This document shows, in pieces, positions 57,298 through 63,498 of a DNA stretch of 64,000 nucleotides. Made by a program: the position numbers and the translations under genes. Source of the DNA: Burkholderia sp. lig30 (lineage in GTDB: Bacteria > Pseudomonadota > Gammaproteobacteria > Burkholderiales > Burkholderiaceae); assembly GCF_000687455.2 (NCBI RefSeq), contig NZ_JGVW01000093.1, positions 1 to 64,000 of the forward strand. Reading direction: 5' to 3'. The notes under the pieces are model-generated. The model ran no database searches and was not told where the DNA came from. It saw only the letters and a program-made list of their open reading frames with translations. Positions within the stretch are counted from its first letter, which is position 1; the number at the start of each line of letters is the position of its first letter.

Positions 57298-57765
57298 GTG
57301 AGACTGATTGGATGCGGATTGCTGGCGCTGACGTTCGCATCGTCCGGCGGCGCCGCCGAGCGTTACGTCGAGGTATGGAACCCGCCCGAGGCGCGCCCGT
57401 CCGGCGGCCAGGCGGCGGGCACCCAGGCAGCCGACACGCATGCCGGCGCGACGCGCCACGCGGCCACGGCGAAGCCCGCACCGCCCCCCTCGACAAAGCA
57501 CAAGCATCACGCCGCGCACGCGATGAAGACACGCACGCAGCACCGTCCGGCGGTCGCGACCGTGCTGCCGGCGGCGCCCGCCACGCCGCCGGCCGCCGCC
57601 CCCGCCGCGCAGCCCGCGCCGGGCAAGCTGACGGTGATGCAGCCGCCCGCGGCCGACGCACCGCGTCGCGCGCTGGATTACACGGATATTCCGCGGCAGT
57701 TCACACCGGACGGCAACGTGCTGCGCGTCGGCACGCGCAATGGTCCTGCGGAGGTCACGCGATAA
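57298..57765 (+). CDS. Hypothetical secreted Pro/Ala-rich protein
   Basis: I do not recognise it. From the GTG at 57298 it encodes 155 residues with a signal peptide, (M)RLIGCGLLALTFASSGGAA. A short motif follows (ERYVEVWNPPEARP), then a long Ala/Pro/Thr/His-rich linker, and it ends RALDYTDIPRQFTPDGNVLR plus a short tail. GGAGA sits eight bases before the GTG; an upstream TTG at 57280 would disturb the signal peptide. Stop and next start overlap (TAATG). Probably periplasmic. Confidence 0.7.
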   Translation: MRLIGCGLLALTFASSGGAAERYVEVWNPPEARPSGGQAAGTQAADTHAGATRHAATAKPAPPPSTKHKHHAAHAMKTRTQHRPAVATVLPAAPATPPAAAPAAQPAPGKLTVMQPPAADAPRRALDYTDIPRQFTPDGNVLRVGTRNGPAEVTR

Positions 57766-57983
57766 TGGAAGCAGAAACCTATAACGGCTACCAGATCTGG
57801 GGCCATGCGATTCTCCAGCAGGACGAGATCCTGCAGCCCGAGCGCTACGCGGCGAGCGGGACGATCACGCAGCACAACAAGCTGGTCGAGGCGTCGGGCG
57901 TGCTCGGCGTGTTCGACACCGAGGACGAGGCGCGGCTCGCGGGGCTCGCATGGGCGCGGGCCTGGATCGACAGCCACCGCTGA
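57765..57983 (+). CDS. Conserved hypothetical small protein
   Basis: A 72-residue soluble protein (METETY-like start MEAETYNGYQIWGHAILQQ) ending ARLAGLAWARAWIDSHR. It reads as a single compact alpha/beta domain with no recognisable motif. GGAGG precedes the start, which shares one base with the upstream stop. A strong terminator follows after about 95 bases. Confidence 0.72.
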   Translation: MEAETYNGYQIWGHAILQQDEILQPERYAASGTITQHNKLVEASGVLGVFDTEDEARLAGLAWARAWIDSHR

Positions 57984-58076
57984 GCGGGCGGCCGGCGCCC
58001 GCGCAACCGGGCGGGCGGTCAATAACTTGGCCGCTCTGTAAAAAGTGGTTAAGCAGGGCCTGATTTTGCCACTCTG

Positions 58077-58109
58077 ACGCCTCAGTCGACGACTGAGGCG
58101 TTTTTCTTT
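58077..58109 (+). terminator. Strong intrinsic terminator closing the glmS unit
   Basis: ACGCCTCAGTC and GACTGAGGCGT form a perfect 11-bp stem around GAC, running into TTTTTCTTT. It isolates the following two-gene unit from read-through. Confidence 0.93.
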
Positions 58110-58223
58110 GTCCCGTCGACAGAGCCGGGCGAATGGAAAGGAGCCACATTGCGACGGATGTGCCATTCCGATTACGTGACGACAACGTCCCGGTATCCGA
58201 CCACCAAGTGACGGCCCCGCTCA

Positions 58224-58240
58224 ATCCCCAAAGCAGGGAT
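58224..58240. promoter_or_regulatory. Operator 1 of the nucleotidyltransferase/HEPN unit
   Basis: ATCCCCAAAGCAGGGAT: outer arms ATCCC and GGGAT are perfectly complementary. It is the outermost of four related 17-bp sites and lies upstream of the -35. Confidence 0.6.
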
Positions 58241-58244
58241 AGAC

Positions 58245-58261
58245 GTCCCTCTATTGAGGAT
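58245..58261. promoter_or_regulatory. Operator 2, overlapping the -35 element
   Basis: GTCCCTCTATTGAGGAT is a weaker copy of the same 17-bp palindrome, 21 bases from operator 1. It contains the -35 TTGAGG (58254-58259). Confidence 0.55.
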
Positions 58262-58282
58262 TAACCAACTGATCCCTATAAT
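58254..58282 (+). promoter_or_regulatory. Promoter of the nucleotidyltransferase/HEPN unit
   Basis: TTGAGG (58254-58259) and a perfect TATAAT (58277-58282) are separated by 17 bp, a good sigma-70 promoter, 33 bases before the start codon. Both hexamers lie inside palindromes, so repression by bound protein is expected. Confidence 0.8.
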
Positions 58283-58288
58283 GGGGAC
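58272..58288. promoter_or_regulatory. Operator 3, overlapping the -10 element
   Basis: ATCCCTATAATGGGGAC contains the TATAAT box and has the same arms (TCCC/GGGGA) and 17-bp length as the neighbouring sites. Confidence 0.65.
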
Positions 58289-58292
58289 ATTC

Positions 58293-58309
58293 ATCCCTAT
58301 ATAGGGGAT
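58293..58309. promoter_or_regulatory. Operator 4, overlapping the ribosome-binding site
   Basis: ATCCCTATATAGGGGAT is the most symmetrical copy, 21 bases from operator 3. It includes the AGGGGA Shine-Dalgarno sequence of the first gene, so it lies downstream of the expected transcription start. Confidence 0.7.
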
Positions 58310-58314
58310 TCGCT

Positions 58315-58872
58315 ATGAGTCTTGCCGACTTTCTCTTCACACCGAGCCTGCAACGCGTGCTTGGCGCCACGCTGCTCCAGCCTGACCGCAGCTTTACGCT
58401 ACAGGAACTGCTGCGTCTGGCGAACAGTGGGCGCGGGAGCGCTCAAAAGCAGGTGGACCGCCTGGTCGAGGCGGGCGTACTTCGGGAAGACTCCCGACGA
58501 GGCCGGCAACGAAGCATCCGGGCGAATACCGAGTTCATTCTCTATCCCGAATTGTTGAGTATCGCACGCAAGTCATTTGCCGTTGCGGAACCACTGAAAG
58601 AAGCCCTCGAGCCTTTTGCCGACCACATCACCTCAGCGTTCGTGTTTGGCTCCGTGGCCAAGGGCACTGACAGTGGCCGGAGCGACATCGACCTGATTGT
58701 CGTCGGGAACGCCCCTCTCCTCGCTCTATCCGAGGCCCTCCACAAGGCCGAAGAAGGTCTGCTGCGCCCCGTTAACTTCTCTTTGTACGAGCCTGCCGAA
58801 TGGGCTGCCCTGGTTCAGTCCGACCCTGTCATTGCCCAGATTGCCCAAGGGCCCACGCTGAGGATACTGTGA
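58315..58872 (+). CDS. HTH-nucleotidyltransferase protein (MNT-type, likely antitoxin/regulator)
   Basis: A 185-residue two-domain protein. Residues 1-75 form a winged helix (FTPSLQRVLGATLLQPDRSF, LQELLRLANSGRGSAQKQVD, RLVEAGVLRE). Residues 95-185 are a minimal nucleotidyltransferase with the signature GSVAKGTDSGRSDIDL: Gly112-Ser113, Asp124 and Asp126. The position where a third acidic residue is expected reads RPVNFSLYEP, apparently Asn154. In MNT/HEPN systems the nucleotidyltransferase protein AMPylates and silences the HEPN partner; here the added HTH and four palindromes suggest it also represses its own promoter. It overlaps the next gene by one base. GC content is lower than in the neighbours. 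Confidence 0.82.
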   Translation: MSLADFLFTPSLQRVLGATLLQPDRSFTLQELLRLANSGRGSAQKQVDRLVEAGVLREDSRRGRQRSIRANTEFILYPELLSIARKSFAVAEPLKEALEPFADHITSAFVFGSVAKGTDSGRSDIDLIVVGNAPLLALSEALHKAEEGLLRPVNFSLYEPAEWAALVQSDPVIAQIAQGPTLRIL

Positions 58873-59309
58873 TGCCACGCCCAGCTGAATACGAAAACCT
58901 CATCAAGACGAAAGCCTTTGAGGCGGTCGCCCCGACGCCCGGCGCCATCGCGGGCTTCCTGCGTAACGCGGCGGACTATCAGGCCACCGCCGAGGAGTTG
59001 GACCCCAGCCGGCATATGCAGATATTTACCTTGGCCTACGAAGGCTATTTTCAGATAGTCCAGGCCGTCCTGGAGCGCTACGAGGTACGCACCAAAGATG
59101 CGGGCCGTAACCTGGCCATCCAGCGCGTTTCCACCTCGCTGGGTGTCAACACCCAGGAATTTGCCTTCATCACGAAGGCCCACGAGCGTCGCAACGGCAC
59201 CTCTTACGTTTCACCGTTTCCGCCCGTGTCGAAGGCTGAGGCCGCCACCATGCTCGCCATCCTGGCGAAGTACCTGCCCGTTGCGCAGACGCTGACCGGT
59301 ACGCCGTGA
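58872..59309 (+). CDS. HEPN-like partner of the nucleotidyltransferase
   Basis: A 145-residue all-helical protein without signal or membrane segment, in the size range and position of HEPN toxins. MQIFTLAYEGYFQIVQAVLE (from Met49) and FAFITKAHERRNGTSYVSPF carry the likely core. The classical RNase motif R-x4-6-H is not present. The RRN-x3-Y block (Arg106 to Tyr112) is more like the SAV_6107-type HEPN branch. The stop of the first gene overlaps its ATG (TGATG). The toxin role is inferred from the pairing; the altered motif leaves open a non-nuclease function. Confidence 0.65.
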   Translation: MPRPAEYENLIKTKAFEAVAPTPGAIAGFLRNAADYQATAEELDPSRHMQIFTLAYEGYFQIVQAVLERYEVRTKDAGRNLAIQRVSTSLGVNTQEFAFITKAHERRNGTSYVSPFPPVSKAEAATMLAILAKYLPVAQTLTGTP

Positions 59310-59365
59310 GGGCCCTGTCTTGCAGAACAGTTCGATATGAACGGGCGGACGGCAGCCACAACGAT

Positions 59366-59397
59366 AAAAAAAGCCCCAGCAGGATCACGCTGGGGCT
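59366..59397 (-). terminator. Intrinsic terminator of the iron permease operon
   Basis: On the minus strand AGCCCCAGC and GCTGGGGCT form a 9-bp stem followed by a run of seven T. It lies about 70 bases beyond the permease stop and between convergent units. Confidence 0.88.
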
Positions 59398-59468
59398 TGC
59401 GCTTCCGTCAGAGCTGACCAGCCACTCTGTTACAAAACGGTCAGGGCCGATAACGCCCCTTCGCGCAT

Positions 59469-60296
59469 TCAGGCGGCCTGCCGGGCCGCCGGCTGCGGGC
59501 GGCCGATGAGCCGCGCGAGCCCGACGATCACGACCAGCGTCGCCAGATAGGCGGCGATCTGGATCCCCGCCGGGCGCGCGGTGTAGCCGACCAGCGTATG
59601 CAGCATCTTGCCCGCCACGCTGCTTTCCTTCAGCAGCCACGACGTGTCCCACACCGCGTCGCCCCATGACGGCACGAGGCCGGCGGCCAGCAGAAAGCCG
59701 GCGCACTGGCTCGCCATGCCCGCGGCGAGCAGCACCAGCAGGCCGTTGGTCACGGAAAAAAGACGCTTGAGCGGAATCTGCAGCAGGCCGGCGTACATCG
59801 CCGCGCCGAGCCCGGCACCGCCGAGCACGCCAAGCAGGCCGCCGATCGCCATCTGCGGCGCCTGCCCCGGATCGCCCGCCGCGATCCCGTAAAGGAACAG
59901 CACGGCTTCCGAGCCTTCGCGCAGCACCGCGACGCCGACGACGATCGCCAGCCCCGTGAGCGGCTTGCTGCCTGCCGCCACGGCCCGGCCGACCGCCGAC
60001 ATGTGCTGCGCCATCTCGCGGCCGTGCTTGCTCATCCAGATGCTGTGCCACGCGAGCATCACGACCGCGACGAACATCACGCCCGCATTGAAGACCTCCT
60101 GGCCCATCCCCGACGCCCAGTTCGAGATCACGTCCGCGAACCCGGCGATCAGGCCCGCGCCGATCACGCCGCCGGCGAGCCCGCCGCCAACCCACCAGCC
60201 GCGCCGGGGCACGCCCTTGGTGGCGGCCATCACGATCGAGACGACGAGCGCGGCCTCGAGGACTTCACGAAACACGATCAGGGCGGTGGACAGCAT
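59469..60296 (-). CDS. FTR1-family iron permease (FtrC-like)
   Basis: A 275-residue inner-membrane permease with seven hydrophobic segments and both REXXE iron-binding motifs: Arg10-Glu14 (REVLE) in the first helix and Arg126-Glu130 (REGSE) in the fourth. It would move ferric iron produced by oxidation of Fe2+. It follows the cupredoxin gene by 12 bases, as in FtrBC of the Bordetella/Burkholderia FtrABCD ferrous-iron system. FtrA and FtrD are not next to it. Confidence 0.9.
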   Translation of the reverse strand: MLSTALIVFREVLEAALVVSIVMAATKGVPRRGWWVGGGLAGGVIGAGLIAGFADVISNWASGMGQEVFNAGVMFVAVVMLAWHSIWMSKHGREMAQHMSAVGRAVAAGSKPLTGLAIVVGVAVLREGSEAVLFLYGIAAGDPGQAPQMAIGGLLGVLGGAGLGAAMYAGLLQIPLKRLFSVTNGLLVLLAAGMASQCAGFLLAAGLVPSWGDAVWDTSWLLKESSVAGKMLHTLVGYTARPAGIQIAAYLATLVVIVGLARLIGRPQPAARQAA

Positions 60297-60308
60297 GGCG
60301 GTATCGGA

Positions 60309-60641
60309 TTACTTGACGGTCAGGTGAGTCTTCGACTGCGCTTCGTGGTACTCGTCGTGGAACTCGTAGCTGCCGGGCTTCAGCGGGCCGACGTACAGTT
60401 CCACTTCCTTGCCGGCCGGGATCACCTTCTCGGCCTTGAAATCGTCGCTCTCGAACTCGGCGGGCGTCGCGTCGAGGTTCTTCACCGCGAACTTGACCTT
60501 CTTGCCGGCCGGAATGGTCACGCCTTCCGGCGAGAATTTGTGGTCCTTCAGGGTCAGGCGATAGACGTCGTCGGCGGCGAATGCGGACGAGGCCGATGCG
60601 GCCACCAGGGCCAGCGTGAAGCCGAGGGCGATACGGTTCAT
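60309..60641 (-). CDS. Periplasmic cupredoxin-domain protein (FtrB-like)
   Basis: A 110-residue precursor with signal peptide MNRIALGFTLALVAASASSAFA and a single cupredoxin fold (VYRLTLKDHKFSPEGVTIPA, then GKKVKFAVKNLD, ending GSYEFHDEYHEAQSKTHLTVK). It has no Cys, so a blue-copper centre is unlikely; His, Asp and Glu residues could bind iron or copper. In the FtrABCD model the cupredoxin oxidises Fe2+ for the permease. The start at 60641 begins the signal peptide. A weak Fur-box-like sequence lies at 60678-60696. Confidence 0.85.
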   Translation of the reverse strand: MNRIALGFTLALVAASASSAFAADDVYRLTLKDHKFSPEGVTIPAGKKVKFAVKNLDATPAEFESDDFKAEKVIPAGKEVELYVGPLKPGSYEFHDEYHEAQSKTHLTVK

Positions 60642-60933
60642 GTTCGTGACGGGAATCAATATTGAGACGGAGATGATACTAAGATCGATTCGCATTTTCA
60701 CATCAAATGTCCTTGCTGACGGAATGGGAATCTGACTTCACACGCTTTCGCAACCCATTGCTTCGAAACGATTTTTTTGATCGGAGTCGGGCCGATACCG
60801 CGTCAATCAGGCTAAATACCGACTGACCGCTCGGCGGCGCCCTTGATTCGTCGGATCACATCATGACGATCGCCTGCGTGGCGAACAACCCGACACGCGC
60901 GCCGCGCACCGCTCCCGTCCCGCGTTCGCGCAC

Positions 60934-60964
60934 TTGACCTTGCCATCGTGGCAAGCTTCATCCT
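60934..60964 (+). promoter_or_regulatory. MerR/CueR-type promoter-operator
   Basis: A -35 TTGACC (60934-60939) and a -10 CATCCT (60959-60964) are 19 bp apart, the stretched spacing typical of MerR-family promoters. The spacer carries the inverted repeat ACCTTGCCA-TCG-TGGCAAGCT (8 of 9 pairs). The pattern fits CueR, activated by copper(I). The copper chaperone starts 35 bases downstream. Confidence 0.75.
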
Positions 60965-60998
60965 GTGTACGTTCATCAACACCGGACTGGAGGCAAAC

Positions 60999-61199
60999 AT
61001 GGAATTCGAAGTGCAGGACATGACCTGCGGCGGTTGCGCCAACGCGATCACCCGCGCGGTAACGGCAGCCGATCCGGCCGCGAAGCTCGACATCGACGTG
61101 GCAGCGAAGATCGTCAAGGTCGAATCGGCGCAACCCGCGGCGAGCGTGCAGGCGGTCATCGAGGCCGCCGGCTTCCACCCCGCGCTGCGCGCCGCGTAA
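60999..61199 (+). CDS. Heavy-metal-associated domain copper chaperone (CopZ-like)
   Basis: A 66-residue ferredoxin-fold protein with the metal-binding loop MTCGGC (Cys10 and Cys13), which would carry Cu(I) in the cytoplasm to an exporting ATPase. The start at 60999 follows GGAGG; a longer in-frame ATG at 60948 lies inside the promoter. The promoter looks CueR-controlled. No copper ATPase or cueR gene is in the window. Confidence 0.92.
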   Translation: MEFEVQDMTCGGCANAITRAVTAADPAAKLDIDVAAKIVKVESAQPAASVQAVIEAAGFHPALRAA

Positions 61200-61211
61200 C
61201 GCACTGCGCGC

Positions 61212-61242
61212 GTTCCCGGCTCGCGCGGCGCGGGCCGGGAAC
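61212..61242 (+). terminator. Hairpin after the copper chaperone gene
   Basis: GTTCCCGGC and GCCGGGAAC form a 9-bp stem around a GC-rich loop, twelve bases after the stop and followed by GGTTTTCC. A likely terminator with a short T-tract. Confidence 0.6.
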
Positions 61243-61247
61243 GGTTT

Positions 61248-61299
61248 TCCGCTTGCGGCTTCCGCTCGCGGCGTCCGCTTGCGGCTTCCGCTTGCGGCT
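61248..61299. repeat. 13-bp tandem repeat, 4 copies
   Basis: TCCGCTTGCGGCT occurs four times head to tail; the second copy has two changes. It lies between the convergent chaperone and puuC genes. Confidence 0.9.
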
Positions 61300-61373
61300 T
61301 CACCCGCCTGCGCGTGTAACGTGCGCGGGTGCCGCGCCGCCGGCCGGCGGCGCACCTGCCTCCGCGCGCCGCG

Positions 61374-62864
61374 TTACCGCAGCCGCACGAGCGTCGACTT
61401 CAGCTCCGTATATTTCTCGAGCGCGTGCAGCGACTTGTCGCGGCCGTTGCCCGACTGCTTGTAGCCGCCGAACGGGAAGTTCATGTCGCCGCCCTCGTCA
61501 TAGCAGTTCACCCACACCGTGCCCGCGCGCAGCCGCCGCGACACCTCGTGCGCGGTCGTGAGATCCGCCGTCCACACCGCCGCCGCGAGACCGTACTCGC
61601 TGTCGTTGGCGATCCGCACCGCCTCGTCGACGTCGTCGAACACGATCACCGACAGCACCGGCCCGAAGATCTCCTCGCGCGCGATCCGCGCGTCCGGCTT
61701 CACCTCGAACACGGTCGGCTCCACATAGAAGCCGCCGGACGCCTCGTCGACGCGCGCGCCGCCTGTCAGCAGCCGGCCTTCGCTGCGCCCCGCGTCGATG
61801 TAGCCGAGCACCCGCTGCAGCTGGATGCCGTCGACGATCGCCCCCATCGACACGGACGGATCGAGCGGATTGCCCGGCACGTATGCGCGCGCGGCGGCGA
61901 TGAGTTTCTCGATGAACGCGTCCTTGATGTCGCGATGCACGAGCAGGCGCGAGCCCGCGGTGCACATCTCGCCCATGTTGTAGAAGATCGCGCCCGCCGC
62001 CGCCTTCGCCGCGCGGTCGAGATCGGGACAGTCGGCCAGCACGATGTTCGGCGACTTGCCGCCGAGTTCGAGCCACACGCGCTTCAGGTTCGATTGCGCG
62101 GCGTACTGCATGATCAGCTTGCCGACGTTCGTCGAGCCGGTGAACGCGACGCAATCGACGTCGCGGTGCAGCGCGAGCAGCTTGCCCGGCTCGCCCGCGC
62201 CCGGCACGACGTTGAACACGCCCGCCGGAATGCCGGCCTCACAGGCGAGCTGCGCGACGCGGATCGCGGTCAGCGGCGACTTCTCGGACGGCTTGAGCAC
62301 GACGCTGTTGCCCGCCGCGAGCGCGGGCGCGAATTTCCACGCGGCCATCAGGATCGGGAAATTCCACGGCACGACCGCCGCGACGACGCCGATCGGCTCG
62401 CGCGTGACGAGGCCGACCAGATGATGATCGGCCGGCACGACTTCGCCGCCGACCTTGTCGATCGCCTCCGCGAACCACTCGACGCAATACGCCGCGCCCG
62501 GCACGTCGACCGTCGTGGTGTCGCCGATCGGCTTGCCCGCGTCGAGCGTTTCGAGCAGCGCGAGCTCGTCGAGATGCGCGCGCATCAGCGACGCCCAGCG
62601 CAGCAGCACCGCTTTGCGCTCGCGCGGATTCAGCCCCGCCCACACCTGCGCGTCGAACGCGCGACGCGCGGCGGCCACCGCCGCATCGACGTCCGCTTCC
62701 CCGCAATCGGCGACCTTCGCGAGCACGCGGCCGTCGATCGGGCTCACGCAGTCGAACGTGTTGCCGGCATGCGCGTCGCGATACGCGCCGTCGATGAATG
62801 CGCGCCCTTCGATCGCGAGCGACGCCGCCTTGTCCTGCCAGTCAGCCAAAGTCAACTTGTTCAT
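61374..62864 (-). CDS. puuC: Gamma-glutamyl-gamma-aminobutyraldehyde dehydrogenase
   Basis: NAD(P)-dependent aldehyde dehydrogenase of the putrescine utilisation (Puu) pathway, oxidising gamma-glutamyl-aminobutyraldehyde to gamma-glutamyl-GABA. The 496-residue protein closely follows E. coli PuuC, from the start (LADWQDKAASLAIEGRAFI) to the end (GGYKQSGNGRDKSLHALEKY). LELGGKSPNIV carries the catalytic Glu and YNMGEMCTAGSRL the catalytic Cys. It lies 82 bases downstream of puuR on the same strand. Confidence 0.93.
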   Translation of the reverse strand: MNKLTLADWQDKAASLAIEGRAFIDGAYRDAHAGNTFDCVSPIDGRVLAKVADCGEADVDAAVAAARRAFDAQVWAGLNPRERKAVLLRWASLMRAHLDELALLETLDAGKPIGDTTTVDVPGAAYCVEWFAEAIDKVGGEVVPADHHLVGLVTREPIGVVAAVVPWNFPILMAAWKFAPALAAGNSVVLKPSEKSPLTAIRVAQLACEAGIPAGVFNVVPGAGEPGKLLALHRDVDCVAFTGSTNVGKLIMQYAAQSNLKRVWLELGGKSPNIVLADCPDLDRAAKAAAGAIFYNMGEMCTAGSRLLVHRDIKDAFIEKLIAAARAYVPGNPLDPSVSMGAIVDGIQLQRVLGYIDAGRSEGRLLTGGARVDEASGGFYVEPTVFEVKPDARIAREEIFGPVLSVIVFDDVDEAVRIANDSEYGLAAAVWTADLTTAHEVSRRLRAGTVWVNCYDEGGDMNFPFGGYKQSGNGRDKSLHALEKYTELKSTLVRLR

Positions 62865-62946
62865 CAGGATGCCTCAATGTTGTGACACTCGCCGCGCGAC
62901 GCGGTGCGCCCGTGGCACTGCTGGCGGCGAATGCGGTGACGCGCGG

Positions 62947-63498
62947 TCAGAAGGTCGGCGGCGAATTGGCCGACACGACCTCGCAGACTTGCTCCGCGCT
63001 GGGATTGCGAAAACGGTGCGGCAAACGGCTCTCGAAGTAGTAGCCGTCTCCGGGATCGAGCAACCACGTCGTGCTGCCGACGGTCAGTTCGAGCCGGCCC
63101 GCGACGACCACGCCGCCCTCGTGCCCCGCATGCGACAGCATCTCGGGGCCGGTGTCGGCATGTGGCTGGTAGACCTCGCGCATGATGCACATGTTGCGAT
63201 CCTTCACGCCGGCGCCGACGAGATGGAACGCGAGCGATTCGTTGCCGAGATTCGGCATCTCGTCGCGTCGCGACACGACCGTGCGCGACGCGACCAGCTC
63301 GAACGTGAAGAACTCGGCGAGGCTCATCGGGATGCATTCGAGCAGCTTCTTCAACGACCCGACCGACGGGCTCACGCGGCCCTGTTCGATCAGCGAGATC
63401 GTGCCGTTGGTCACGCCGGCGCGCTTGGCGAGTTCGCGTTGCGACAGGCCGTGCTTGTTGCGCACGAAACGCAGGCGTTCGGCGACTTCGGTGGACAT
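62947..63498 (-). CDS. puuR: HTH-cupin transcriptional repressor PuuR
   Basis: A 183-residue regulator with an XRE-type helix-turn-helix (LRFVRNKHGLSQRELAKRAG, VTNGTISLIEQGRVSPSVGS) and a C-terminal cupin domain (about 110-180, GGVVVAGRLELTVGSTTWLL, PHRFRNPSAEQVCEVVSANS). E. coli PuuR represses the putrescine utilisation genes and is released by putrescine. The start at 63498 gives the family length; the longer frame to 63555 adds an unrelated extension. Adjacent puuC supports the assignment. Confidence 0.9.
   Translation of the reverse strand: MSTEVAERLRFVRNKHGLSQRELAKRAGVTNGTISLIEQGRVSPSVGSLKKLLECIPMSLAEFFTFELVASRTVVSRRDEMPNLGNESLAFHLVGAGVKDRNMCIMREVYQPHADTGPEMLSHAGHEGGVVVAGRLELTVGSTTWLLDPGDGYYFESRLPHRFRNPSAEQVCEVVSANSPPTF

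Larger units (their letters stand above)
57984..58314. other. Junction between the glmS unit and the nucleotidyltransferase/HEPN pair
   Basis: It contains the terminator at 58077-58109, then about 110 bases without recognisable features, then the promoter and four palindromes in front of the nucleotidyltransferase gene (58224-58309). GC content falls here relative to the flanks. Confidence 0.7.

Noticed and set aside
60678-60696. Fur box upstream of the cupredoxin gene
   Set aside because: Against the 7-1-7 consensus TGATAAT-N-ATTATCA only about 8 of 14 positions match, too weak to list as a site, although the position (37 bases before the start) is suitable.
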